25,703 nucleotides of DNA, from the NCBI GenBank assembly GCA_035707105.1, contig DASSUI010000071.1, positions 1-25,703 of the forward strand. Reading direction: 5' to 3'. The notes beneath the pieces were generated by a model that did not search any database, was not told the DNA's origin, and worked only from the letters and a program-made list of their open reading frames with translations. A program made the translations under genes and the position numbers. The stretch comes from JACDAN01 sp035707105. GTDB lineage: Bacteria > Actinomycetota > Thermoleophilia > Gaiellales > Gaiellaceae. Shown piece after piece: positions 7,065 through 13,663 of this stretch; the first letter of the stretch is position 1, and each line of letters opens with the position of its first letter.

Positions 7065-8386
7065 TGCCTCCGGAGACGCGCTACGCCAAGAGCGGCGATG
7101 TGAACATCGCCTACCAGGTCGTGGGCGGGGGGCCGCTCGACCTCGTGCTCGTCCCGGGCTTCATCTCTCACCTCGATCTCGACTGGCAGGGGCCTGGCTA
7201 CGCGCACATGCTCGAGCGGCTCGCCTCGTTCGCGCGCCTGATCCGTTTCGACAAGCGCGGCACGGGGCTTTCCGACCGGCCAGGCGGGCTCCCCGACCTC
7301 GAGACCCGAATGGACGACGTCCGAGCCGTGATGGACGCAGCCGGGACCGAACGGGCGGCGCTGATGGGGTACTCGGAGGGCGGGCCGCTCTCCATGTTGT
7401 TCGCGGCGACCTATCCGCAGCGGACGACCTCGCTCGTGCTCTACGGGACGTACGCGAAGCGCCGCGATCCCGACGACGACTATCCGTGGTGCGCGACGTG
7501 GGAGGAACGGCAGGCCTATGCCGATGCCATGGAGCGAGAGTGGGGGTCCGAGGCCGATCTCGGGACGATGGCGCCGAACGCAGGCGATGCTGAGGTCGAG
7601 TGGTGGCGAAGCCGCGCGCGAGCGGCCGCCAGCCCGGGTGCGGCGAAGGCGCTGGTCCTGATGAACAGCACCATCGACGTGAGAGGCGTCCTCGCCAGCA
7701 TTCACGTTCCGACGCTCGTCCTCCACCGAACGGGCGACCGCGACTCGCGGCCGGAGGAGGGCCGCTACATCGCGGAGCGGATCCCGGGCGCCCACTTCGT
7801 CGAGCTCGAGGGCGAGGATCATGCGCCCTGGTTCCAGACGGACCAGATCCTCGACGAGGTCGAGGAGTTCCTGACGGGCGTCCGGCCGCATCCCTCGCTC
7901 GATCGTGTGCTGGCGACGGTGCTCTTCACGGACATCGTCGGCTCGACAGAGCGTGCGGCCGCGCTCGGCGACCGCGGCTGGGCCGACGTGCTCGGCCGTC
8001 ACGACGCAGTCGTTCGGCGCCAGCTCGAGCGCTTCCGCGGCCGCGAGGTCGATACGGCGGGCGACGGTTTCCTCGCCACGTTCGACGGCCCGGCCCGAGG
8101 GATCGCGTGTGCGGCTGCGATTCGCGACGGCGTCCGCGCACTCGGTCTCGACATCCGTGCCGGCCTCCACACGGGCGAGTGCCACCTAAACGGCAACGAG
8201 GTCCGCGGAATAGCCGTGCATACCGCTGCACGCGTGCAGGCGGCGGCGGAGCCGGGACAGGTGCTCGTCACGGGAACCGTGCGCGACCTGGTGGCCGGCT
8301 CAGGGCTGGCGTTCGAGGACCGCGGCGTGCACGAGCTCAAGGGCGTGCCGGGCGAGTGGCGTCTCTACGCTGTGTCCGATGTCTGA
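7064..8386 (+). CDS. Alpha/beta hydrolase - class III nucleotide cyclase fusion
   Basis: A 440-aa protein. Residues about 1-275 form an alpha/beta hydrolase: nucleophile S104 in GYSEGG, a late Asp in HRTGDRDSR, and the histidine in GEDHAPWF. Residues about 283-440 form a class III cyclase homology domain with metal-binding D290 (LFTDIVGST) and D334 (DTAGDGF). The usual substrate-specifying lysine is D330, and the transition-state asparagine position is H386; arginine R390 is kept. Family knowledge: this architecture is known in actinobacteria (for example Rv1900c of M. tuberculosis, also with non-canonical residues), so cyclase activity is possible but not certain. The gene overlaps the following thiolase gene by 8 bases, so they are coupled. 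Confidence 0.9.
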   Translation: MPPETRYAKSGDVNIAYQVVGGGPLDLVLVPGFISHLDLDWQGPGYAHMLERLASFARLIRFDKRGTGLSDRPGGLPDLETRMDDVRAVMDAAGTERAALMGYSEGGPLSMLFAATYPQRTTSLVLYGTYAKRRDPDDDYPWCATWEERQAYADAMEREWGSEADLGTMAPNAGDAEVEWWRSRARAAASPGAAKALVLMNSTIDVRGVLASIHVPTLVLHRTGDRDSRPEEGRYIAERIPGAHFVELEGEDHAPWFQTDQILDEVEEFLTGVRPHPSLDRVLATVLFTDIVGSTERAAALGDRGWADVLGRHDAVVRRQLERFRGREVDTAGDGFLATFDGPARGIACAAAIRDGVRALGLDIRAGLHTGECHLNGNEVRGIAVHTAARVQAAAEPGQVLVTGTVRDLVAGSGLAFEDRGVHELKGVPGEWRLYAVSDV

Positions 8387-9524
8387 GGCCTACATCGTCG
8401 ACGCGGTCCGCAGCCCCATCGGGCGGCGGAACGGCGCGCTCTCGTCGATCCGCGGCGACGAGCTCGCCGCGCAGGTGCTCAACGGTCTCTTGGAGCGCAA
8501 CGGCCTAGACCCGGCCGAGGTCGAGGACGTGCAGCTCGGGTGCGTGACGCAGATCGGGGAGCAGGGCTGGAACATCGGCCGGATGGTCCCGCTTGTCGCC
8601 GGCTGGCCGGAGACGGTCTGCGGCACGACGGTCGACCGTCAGTGCGGCTCGTCGATGCAGACGAACTTCAACGCCGCCGCTGCGATCTGGTCGGGGCAGC
8701 TCGACCTGGTCGTCTCCGCGGGCGTCGAGATGATGTCGCGGGTGCCGATGGGGTCGAACGGCGGAGACCTCTCGGACAAGCTGCTCGAGCGCTGGGAGAT
8801 CGTCCCGCAGGGAATCTCCGCCGAGGTGATCGCCGAGGAGTGGGGCTTCTCGCGCGAGGAGCTCGACGCCTACTCGCTCGAGTCGCACCGGCGGGCTGTC
8901 GCGGCGATCGACGAGCGTCGGTTCGAGCGCGAGATCGTCCCGGTCGAGGCGAACAACCCGCACACCGGCGTGCTCGTCGCGGTGGACGAGACCCCGCGGC
9001 GCGACACCTCGGCGGAGAAGCTCGCGGAGCTTGCGCCCGCCTTTCTGCCAGGCGGGAAGGTGACGGCGGGGAACTCCAGCCAGATCTGCGACGGCTCCGC
9101 GGGCGTGCTCGTCGCGTCGGAGGCGGCGACCGAGCGGCTCGGGCTCGAGCCGCGGGCGCGCTTCGTCTCCTTCGGGCTCTCGGGCGTCGACCCGCACCGG
9201 ATGCTCCACGGAAATCCCGATGCGTGCGCGAAGGCACTCTCGCGGGCCGGCCTCACGTGGGACGACATCGCGGTGATCGAGGTCAACGAGGCGTTCGCGT
9301 CGGTCGTGCTCCAGTTCCTGCGCGATGCCGGGCTCGAGGATCGGCGCGCCGACGTGAACCCGAACGGCGGCGGCATCTCGCTCGGCCATCCACTCGGCGC
9401 CACCGGCGCCCGGGTGACGGCGACGCTGCTCGGGGAGCTGGAGCGGCGGAACGAGCGCCACGGCGTGGCGACCATGTGCATCGGCTTCGGGCAGGCCATC
9501 GCCGCCGTCGTCGAGCGGCTCTGA
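8379..9524 (+). CDS. Thiolase family acyl-CoA acetyltransferase
   Basis: A 381-aa protein covering the whole thiolase fold. The nucleophile is C89 in DRQCGSSMQ. VNEAFASV is the conserved Asn/Glu segment, H337 lies in SLGHPLGATGAR, and the acid/base cysteine C367 lies in CIGFGQA. Thiolases either cleave 3-ketoacyl-CoA at the end of beta-oxidation or condense two acyl-CoA units. This one is closer to the degradative FadA/steroid-thiolase style than to the biosynthetic CIGGGMG type, but the direction is inferred. The ATG overlaps the cyclase gene by 8 bases. A 3-hydroxyacyl-CoA dehydrogenase 570 bases downstream would supply the preceding step in beta-oxidation. Confidence 0.93.
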   Translation: MSEAYIVDAVRSPIGRRNGALSSIRGDELAAQVLNGLLERNGLDPAEVEDVQLGCVTQIGEQGWNIGRMVPLVAGWPETVCGTTVDRQCGSSMQTNFNAAAAIWSGQLDLVVSAGVEMMSRVPMGSNGGDLSDKLLERWEIVPQGISAEVIAEEWGFSREELDAYSLESHRRAVAAIDERRFEREIVPVEANNPHTGVLVAVDETPRRDTSAEKLAELAPAFLPGGKVTAGNSSQICDGSAGVLVASEAATERLGLEPRARFVSFGLSGVDPHRMLHGNPDACAKALSRAGLTWDDIAVIEVNEAFASVVLQFLRDAGLEDRRADVNPNGGGISLGHPLGATGARVTATLLGELERRNERHGVATMCIGFGQAIAAVVERL

Positions 9525-9919
9525 CCCGCTGGCTGCTCGTCCGCGGCCGCGGCGACCGCCCGCTGGACGCCGCCGTGCGCCAGGACGACATCCGGGCGCA
9601 TTCCTCGTCGAAGCGGCCGTCGGCGCAGCCGGGCGACCTCGCGATCCTCTACGCGGCCGTCTGGCAAGCGCTGTACGGCGTCGTCGAGGTGACCGGCGTG
9701 CCCGAGCAGGATCCGGACAGGGAGCGCTGGTCGTGGCGGTTCGCCATCCGGCCGCTCGCCACCGTCGCCGACCTCCACGGTGCGCCGGCGGTAGAAGAGG
9801 CCGGTATCTTCCCGCAGAGCATCTGGCGCCACTCCCACATCCGGCTGACCGACGAGCAGTTCGAGAGCGCCCGCCGGCTCGTCGAGGCGGCTGCGAGGAC
9901 GCGCCGCCCGCAGACCTAA
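9521..9919 (+). CDS. EVE-like (PUA-fold) domain protein
   Basis: About 132 aa directly after the thiolase. The pattern fits a single EVE domain: RWLLVRGRGD at the start, then PGDLAILYAAVWQALYGVVEV, a WSWRFAIRPLATV strand pair and SHIRLTDEQFE near the end. EVE domains are PUA-like folds thought to read modified nucleobases in DNA or RNA. No ATG, GTG or TTG lies at the expected N-terminus. The best-placed codon is CTG at 9521, which overlaps the thiolase TGA as CTGA. The only upstream alternative is GTG at 9476, which adds an implausible Arg-rich stretch. The stop is TAA at 9917. The coding region is well supported, the start is not. Confidence 0.65.
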   Translation: MTRWLLVRGRGDRPLDAAVRQDDIRAHSSSKRPSAQPGDLAILYAAVWQALYGVVEVTGVPEQDPDRERWSWRFAIRPLATVADLHGAPAVEEAGIFPQSIWRHSHIRLTDEQFESARRLVEAAARTRRPQT

Positions 9920-9923
9920 CCGC

Positions 9924-10040
9924 CTAGGCCGCGAGCAGCGCGGGCCGCTCTCCTCGCGCAAGCTGCGCGACGGCGCCGACGAGCGCGAGGGCGAGAAGCC
10001 CCGCGAGCGCCAGTCCCAAGAGAATCCGTCTCCGCCTCAT
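9924..10040 (-). CDS. Small single-helix membrane peptide (38 aa)
   Basis: ATG at 10038-10040 to TAG at 9924-9926. The product starts with MRRRR, continues with about 20 uncharged hydrophobic residues (ILLGLALAGLLALALVGAV) and ends in a short polar-to-hydrophobic tail. This is the layout of a small N-in membrane peptide. AGGGGC lies about 4 bases upstream of the ATG as a possible ribosome site. The gene fills the gap between the EVE-like gene (ending 4 bases away, convergent) and the divergent dehydrogenase. Too short for homology judgement. Confidence 0.45.
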   Translation of the reverse strand: MRRRRILLGLALAGLLALALVGAVAQLARGERPALLAA

Positions 10041-10054
10041 TCGCCCCTAGACGC

Positions 10055-10066
10055 GCGGCGCGCCGC
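10055..10066. promoter_or_regulatory. 12-base palindrome in divergent intergenic region
   Basis: GCGGCGCGCCGC is a perfect palindrome between the small membrane peptide gene and the dehydrogenase gene. It lies about 10 bases upstream of the putative -10 box at 10077. It could be an operator, though GC-only palindromes are easily produced by chance in this background. Confidence 0.2.
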
Positions 10067-10076
10067 CTTTCTTCCC

Positions 10077-10082
10077 TAAGCT
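10077..10082 (+). promoter_or_regulatory. Putative -10 box (TAAGCT) of the dehydrogenase gene
   Basis: TAAGCT is followed by 9 bases and the ATG at 10092, predicting a near-leaderless transcript. CTCCTCC after it is anti-Shine-Dalgarno-like rather than a ribosome site. Confidence 0.45.
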
Positions 10083-10091
10083 CCTCCGCCG

Positions 10092-10943
10092 ATGGAGATT
10101 CGCCGGGTAGGGGTCGTCGGTCTGGGGACGATGGGAGCGGGGATCGCCCAGGTCGCGCTCCAGGCCGGGAACGAGGTGGTCGGTCGCGAGGTCAGCGACG
10201 AGCTCGGCGAGCAGGCCCGCTCGAAGATCGACCACTTCCTCACCCGCGCCGTCGAGAAGGACCGCATCTCGCAGGAGGACAAGGAAGCAGCCATGGCTCG
10301 TCTCACGACGACGACCGAGGTGGCGGACCTCGCCGACTCCGACCTGGTGATCGAGGCGATCGTCGAGGAGCTGCCCGCGAAGCAGGAGCTCTTTGCCGAG
10401 CTCGACCGGATCACCCGGCCCGAGGCGATCCTGGCGACGAACACGTCGGCGCTGTCGGTTTCCCGGATCGCGGAGGCAGCCGAGCGGCCCGAGCGCGTGG
10501 TCGGCATGCATTTCTTCAACCCCGCGCCGCTGCTCCCGCTCGTCGAGATCGTCCGGGCCGAGCGCAGCTCCGACGAGGCCGTCGACGCCGCGTACTCGTG
10601 GGCGCAGCGCGCGGGCAAGCAGCCCGTGCGCTGCAACGACACGCCCGGCTTCATCGTCAACCGCATCCTGATCCCGCTCCTGAACGACTGCGTGCGCGTG
10701 CTCGACGAGGCCGAGGTGACGCCCGAGGACCTCGACAAGGCGATGACGAACGGCGCCGGATGGCCGATGGGCCCATGCGAGCTCGTCGATCTCGTCGGGA
10801 TCGACATCCACAACCACGCCTCCGAGGCGCTGCACGCCGCGCTCGGCGAAGACCGCATGGCGCCGCCCGAGCGGCTTCTCCAGATGCAGGAGCAGGGCAA
10901 GCTCGGCCGCAAGACGGGCGAGGGCTTCTTCAGGTACTCCTGA
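10092..10943 (+). CDS. 3-hydroxybutyryl-CoA (3-hydroxyacyl-CoA) dehydrogenase
   Basis: A 283-aa protein with the usual length and order of the Hbd/PaaH family, which interconverts L-3-hydroxyacyl-CoA and 3-ketoacyl-CoA with NAD(P). The Rossmann fingerprint is VGVVGLGTMGAGIAQVA at the N-terminus. NTSALSVSRIA follows, then catalytic H140 (GMHFFNPAPLLPLVE) and E152. The C-terminal domain begins at DTPGFIVNRILIPL. The protein ends KTGEGFFRYS; most relatives end in a GxGFYxY-like tail. Another copy of this 3' end lies 175 bases downstream, where it would read GEGFFSY and stop, so the present C-terminus may have been reshaped by an insertion. Confidence 0.93.
   Translation: MEIRRVGVVGLGTMGAGIAQVALQAGNEVVGREVSDELGEQARSKIDHFLTRAVEKDRISQEDKEAAMARLTTTTEVADLADSDLVIEAIVEELPAKQELFAELDRITRPEAILATNTSALSVSRIAEAAERPERVVGMHFFNPAPLLPLVEIVRAERSSDEAVDAAYSWAQRAGKQPVRCNDTPGFIVNRILIPLLNDCVRVLDEAEVTPEDLDKAMTNGAGWPMGPCELVDLVGIDIHNHASEALHAALGEDRMAPPERLLQMQEQGKLGRKTGEGFFRYS
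10915..10938 (+). repeat. Direct repeat, copy 1, in the 3' end of the dehydrogenase gene
   Basis: 24 bases matching 11090-11113 at 23 of 24 positions (G versus C at the 20th base). It encodes the GEGFFRY end of the dehydrogenase. Confidence 0.85.
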
Positions 10944-11082
10944 TCGCCGCGGAACGGGCTTCACCCGTTCCGTCTCTTGCGGCAAGGGTGGAGGAACGAC
11001 GATTCGGTCCGAGGCCGGGTGCCGGCTGCGGGCCGGCACCCGGCTCGATCGAGTCGCGGAAAGTCGTGAGACTTTCCGCGAA
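10943..11082 (+). repeat. Three-hairpin intergenic element, copy B
   Basis: 140 bases between convergent genes, homologous to copy A (4057-4195). Hairpin 1 has 9-bp arms at 10950-10958 and 10964-10972. Hairpin 2 is a perfect 13-bp stem at 11014-11026 and 11032-11044 (GCCGGGTGCCGGC). Hairpin 3 has 11-bp arms at 11055-11065 and 11070-11080, identical in sequence to copy A except for the loop (GTGA versus GTGG). In hairpin 2 a T-A pair replaces a C-G pair of copy A, a compensatory change. It is bracketed by the 24-base direct repeats. Confidence 0.75.
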
Positions 11083-11089
11083 TGAGGAG

Positions 11090-11113
11090 CGGGCGAGGGC
11101 TTCTTCAGCTACT
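11090..11113 (+). repeat. Direct repeat, copy 2, at the 3' end of the antiporter gene
   Basis: Second copy of the 24-base sequence at 10915-10938. In the dehydrogenase's reading sense it encodes GEGFFSY followed by TAG (11113-11115). On the other strand it carries the last codons and TGA stop (11105-11107) of the antiporter. Confidence 0.85.
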
Positions 11114-12307
11114 AGCGTCCCGCAGCGGCACGCCGAGCCGGCGCGCGACGAACGAGATGCTCGTCCCCTGGACGATCACCGAGAACGCGACGACGACGAA
11201 AACGATGTCGTAGACGCGCTGCGACTCCTCGACGGCGGCGACCAGTGCGAACGCTGCCAGGAGGATCGGAACGGCGCCGCGAAGCCCGCTCCAGATCACG
11301 AACAGTTTCTCGTTGCGCGGCATCCGGATCGGGGTGAGCAGCGGGCCGACAGCGAGCGGCCGCGCCACGAGAGCGAGGACGACCGCGATCGCCAGGCCCT
11401 CGAGGAACCGCGTGCTCGACGCGATGTCGGTGACGTCGATCGTCAGGCCGAGCGCGACGAAGACGACGACCTCCGCGAGGCTGGCGAGCGCGGTGTGGAA
11501 CCGCTCGATCTCGTCCCGGAGCGGAACGTCGGCATCGCCGAGCGCGATCCCCGCGACGAACACGGCGAGGAACCCCGAGCCGTGCGCGACCGAGGCCACC
11601 CCGTAGATCACGCCCGCGGCCGCCAGCGTGCGGATGGGGTAGAGGCCCGGGTTCGGCAGAGAGATCCGGAGCAGCGGCCGCATCGCAGCGGCGCCAAGCA
11701 GTCCGATCGTGAGCCCGACGGCCATCTCGACGGAGAACTCCTCGACCACGACCCAGAAGGACGCGTCGTCGTGCGTCGCGAGCTCGATCATCCCGATCAT
11801 GAGCGCGATGCCCACCGGGTCGTTGACGCCGGACTCGCCCTCGAGGATCGTGCCGGCGCGCCCGCGAATCTCCTTGTTGCCGAGCACGGAGAACATGACG
11901 GCGGGGTCGGTCGGCGCGAGTGCGGCGCCGAGCAGGCCTGCGGTGATCCACTCGAACCCCAGCACCGCGTGTGCGAAGACGGCGATGATCCCGGCGGTCG
12001 CGAACGTGCCCAGGACGCCGAGCGAGAAGATCGGCACGGCCGCGACGCGGAAGCGTCGCCACCCGACCAGCGTCCCGCCGTTGAAGAGGATCACGATCAA
12101 TGCGACCACGGCGATCCGCTCGACCTCGAGGATCGTGATCCGCTCCGAAAGCTCGGGGAACACGTCCGACGCGACGGCCGCGAGCACCAGAAAGAGTGCC
12201 GGCTCGGGCACCGGCACCTGTTCGCTCGCCTTGCTCGCGAGCAGCGCGAGAAGGAGACCGCCCGCGACGACCAGTACGATCATCCCGAAGACGGTCAGCT
12301 CGTCCAC
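11105..12307 (-). CDS. Cation:proton antiporter, CPA1/NhaP family
   Basis: A 400-aa polytopic membrane protein with about 12 hydrophobic segments. It carries LGAALAPTDPAVMFS and, after a short loop, LEGESGVNDPVGIALMI. The ND pair in the latter is the ion-binding signature of electroneutral CPA1 exchangers. The segment WSGLRGAVPILLAAFA is the conserved Arg-containing helix. The protein ends soon after the membrane domain, so it lacks the TrkA-C/RCK regulatory tail of NhaP2/CvrA-type K+/H+ antiporters. Na+ versus K+ cannot be decided. The start is GTG at 12307, with TAGGGT 6 bases upstream. Its 3' end faces the dehydrogenase gene across element copy B. Confidence 0.92.
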   Translation of the reverse strand: MDELTVFGMIVLVVAGGLLLALLASKASEQVPVPEPALFLVLAAVASDVFPELSERITILEVERIAVVALIVILFNGGTLVGWRRFRVAAVPIFSLGVLGTFATAGIIAVFAHAVLGFEWITAGLLGAALAPTDPAVMFSVLGNKEIRGRAGTILEGESGVNDPVGIALMIGMIELATHDDASFWVVVEEFSVEMAVGLTIGLLGAAAMRPLLRISLPNPGLYPIRTLAAAGVIYGVASVAHGSGFLAVFVAGIALGDADVPLRDEIERFHTALASLAEVVVFVALGLTIDVTDIASSTRFLEGLAIAVVLALVARPLAVGPLLTPIRMPRNEKLFVIWSGLRGAVPILLAAFALVAAVEESQRVYDIVFVVVAFSVIVQGTSISFVARRLGVPLRDASS

Positions 12308-12313
12308 GCAGCG

Positions 12314-12319
12314 ACCCTA
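12314..12319 (-). promoter_or_regulatory. Putative -10 box (TAGGGT) of the antiporter gene
   Basis: TAGGGT on the minus strand, 6 bases before the GTG at 12307. This predicts a leaderless transcript and supports that start. Confidence 0.5.
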
Positions 12320-12339
12320 AAGGCGGGTGGCGATAACCG

Positions 12340-12362
12340 TTTCCTTACAGATCGCTAGGAAA
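12340..12362. promoter_or_regulatory. Inverted repeat TTTCCT-N11-AGGAAA in divergent promoter region
   Basis: Perfect 6-base arms at 12340-12345 and 12357-12362 in the 85-base gap between the antiporter and the exported-protein gene. It lies upstream of both putative -10 boxes, so one regulator could control both directions. The AT-rich arms are unusual here, but arms of six bases are weak evidence. Confidence 0.3.
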
Positions 12363-12380
12363 GGTCACACTCCGGATGAC

Positions 12381-12386
12381 GATACT
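12381..12386 (+). promoter_or_regulatory. Putative -10 box (GATACT) of the exported-protein gene
   Basis: GATACT is followed by 6 bases and GTG at 12393. It has the same geometry as GATAGT-N6-GTG before the GGDEF/HD-GYP gene at 23357. It favours 12393 over the earlier in-frame GTG at 12327. Confidence 0.45.
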
Positions 12387-12392
12387 TCGGAC

Positions 12393-12905
12393 GTGGGTCG
12401 CGTCCGTCTCATCCTGCTCATCGTCGGAGCCGTCGGCGCGCTCGCGATCGCAGCCGCGGCGTCGGCTGCCCGCCCGGGTCCCGCCGAGGACGGGACGCTG
12501 TCCGTCCGCGACGGCCGCGGGCTGATCCAGCTCCGGCTCACCGGTGGCGTGATCGGCCGCTTCGGCTCCGGCAAGCTGACGGTCACCGACTCGCTCTCGG
12601 ACACCGAGACGGTGGTCGTTCGCGGCGCCGACCGGGTGAGGGACCTGACCGCGCGAACCACCGTCTACTGGGGCACGAACATCCGCTTCCGGATCGCGGA
12701 CGAGCGCAAGATCACGATCAAGATCAACGCGGCCAAGATCAACCTCTCGGCGGTCGGGCTCGGGGACGTCTGGCTGGACGGCCGCGGGGACCCCGACGAA
12801 GGCGTCTACTTCGACGGCTCCTACTCGCTGAACGGCGGCGCGTACAAGTCGATTCCCGACCTGCGGGAGCACTTCGACCTCGAAGCGCCGCCGACGAGCG
12901 GCTAG
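12393..12905 (+). CDS. Exported hypothetical protein
   Basis: 170 aa from GTG 12393. The N-terminus is a clear signal sequence: a short basic start, a hydrophobic core (about residues 5-22, LILLIVGAVGALAIAAAA), then an Ala-x-Ala site near residue 25. The mature part alternates polar and aliphatic residues, with Gly-rich turns (GGVIGRFGSGKLTVTD, YFDGSYSLNGG), suggesting an all-beta fold. There are no cysteines. An earlier in-frame GTG at 12327 would bury the signal sequence behind 22 residues and is rejected. The gene ends 26 bases before the response regulator and might be cotranscribed with it. Family not recognised. Confidence 0.75.
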   Translation: MGRVRLILLIVGAVGALAIAAAASAARPGPAEDGTLSVRDGRGLIQLRLTGGVIGRFGSGKLTVTDSLSDTETVVVRGADRVRDLTARTTVYWGTNIRFRIADERKITIKINAAKINLSAVGLGDVWLDGRGDPDEGVYFDGSYSLNGGAYKSIPDLREHFDLEAPPTSG

Positions 12906-12915
12906 CCGACGGGTC

Positions 12916-12921
12916 TATCCT
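12916..12921 (+). promoter_or_regulatory. Putative -10 box (TATCCT) of the two-component operon
   Basis: TATCCT is followed by 10 bases and the ATG at 12932. Transcription would start within about 4 bases of the start codon. Confidence 0.4.
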
Positions 12922-12931
12922 GAGCAGCGCG

Positions 12932-13651
12932 ATGGCATCGTCCGACGCGCAAACCGTGCTGGTAGTCGAGGACGAGGCGTCGATCGCCTCGTTCGTCGCG
13001 ATGTACCTGCGGAACGCGGGCTACGACGTCAAGGTCGCGCCGACGGGCCGCGACGCGCTCACGCTCGCCGACTCGCAGTCGCCGGCGCTGATCGTCCTCG
13101 ACCTCATGCTCCCGGACATCGACGGGATCGAGGTCTGCCGGCGGCTCCGCCACACCTCCGACGTGCCGATCCTGATGCTGACCGCCCGCGACGAAGACGT
13201 CGACAAGATCGTCGGGCTCGAGGTGGGCGCCGACGACTACCTCACGAAGCCGTTCAACCCTCGCGAGCTCGTCGCGCGCGTCAAGTCGATCCTGCGCCGC
13301 TCGACGCCGGAACGGAAGGAGGCGAAGACGACGCAGATCCGGCACGGGCAGCTGCTCGTGGACTCCGGCCGCCGCGAGGTTCAGGTGGACGGCAAGGACG
13401 TCCAGCTCGCGCCGAAGGAGTTCGACCTCCTCTGGGAGTTGCTCGACCACAACGGGCTCGTCCTCACCCGCGACCAGCTGCTGGAGCGCGTGTGGGGCTA
13501 CACGTTCGCCGGGGACACGCGGACCGTCGACGTCCACATCCGACAGCTGCGGCGGAAGCTCGGGGACGCGTCGCCGATCGTGACCGTGTGGGGCGTCGGC
13601 TACAAGGCGGCTCCCGCCAAGGACGCCTCCAAGGACACGGTCACCGCCTGA
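12932..13651 (+). CDS. OmpR/PhoB-family response regulator
   Basis: 239 aa. The receiver domain (about 7-120) has the acidic pair E13/D14, phosphoacceptor D57 in VLDLMLPD, T84 and K106 in YLTKPF, so it looks fully functional. A winged-helix DNA-binding domain follows (about 135-230), with LAPKEFDLLWELLDHNG and the recognition-helix region TRTVDVHIRQLRRKLG. The next gene, 12 bases downstream, encodes the cognate-looking histidine kinase. The target genes are unknown; the exported protein just upstream is a possible one. The short lysine-rich tail after residue 228 is not conserved. Confidence 0.95.
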   Translation: MASSDAQTVLVVEDEASIASFVAMYLRNAGYDVKVAPTGRDALTLADSQSPALIVLDLMLPDIDGIEVCRRLRHTSDVPILMLTARDEDVDKIVGLEVGADDYLTKPFNPRELVARVKSILRRSTPERKEAKTTQIRHGQLLVDSGRREVQVDGKDVQLAPKEFDLLWELLDHNGLVLTRDQLLERVWGYTFAGDTRTVDVHIRQLRRKLGDASPIVTVWGVGYKAAPAKDASKDTVTA

Positions 13652-13663
13652 GCGAATAACGCC

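Noticed and set aside
10598..12358. Long plus-strand frame running through element copy B and opposite the antiporter
   Set aside because: Its charged, repetitive composition is the complement of a hydrophobic membrane protein gene. The antiporter and dehydrogenase families explain the DNA.
12327..12392. Upstream GTG extension of the exported protein
   Set aside because: It would place 22 polar residues before the signal sequence. The GTG at 12393 gives a normal signal peptide and has a -10-like box 6 bases before it.
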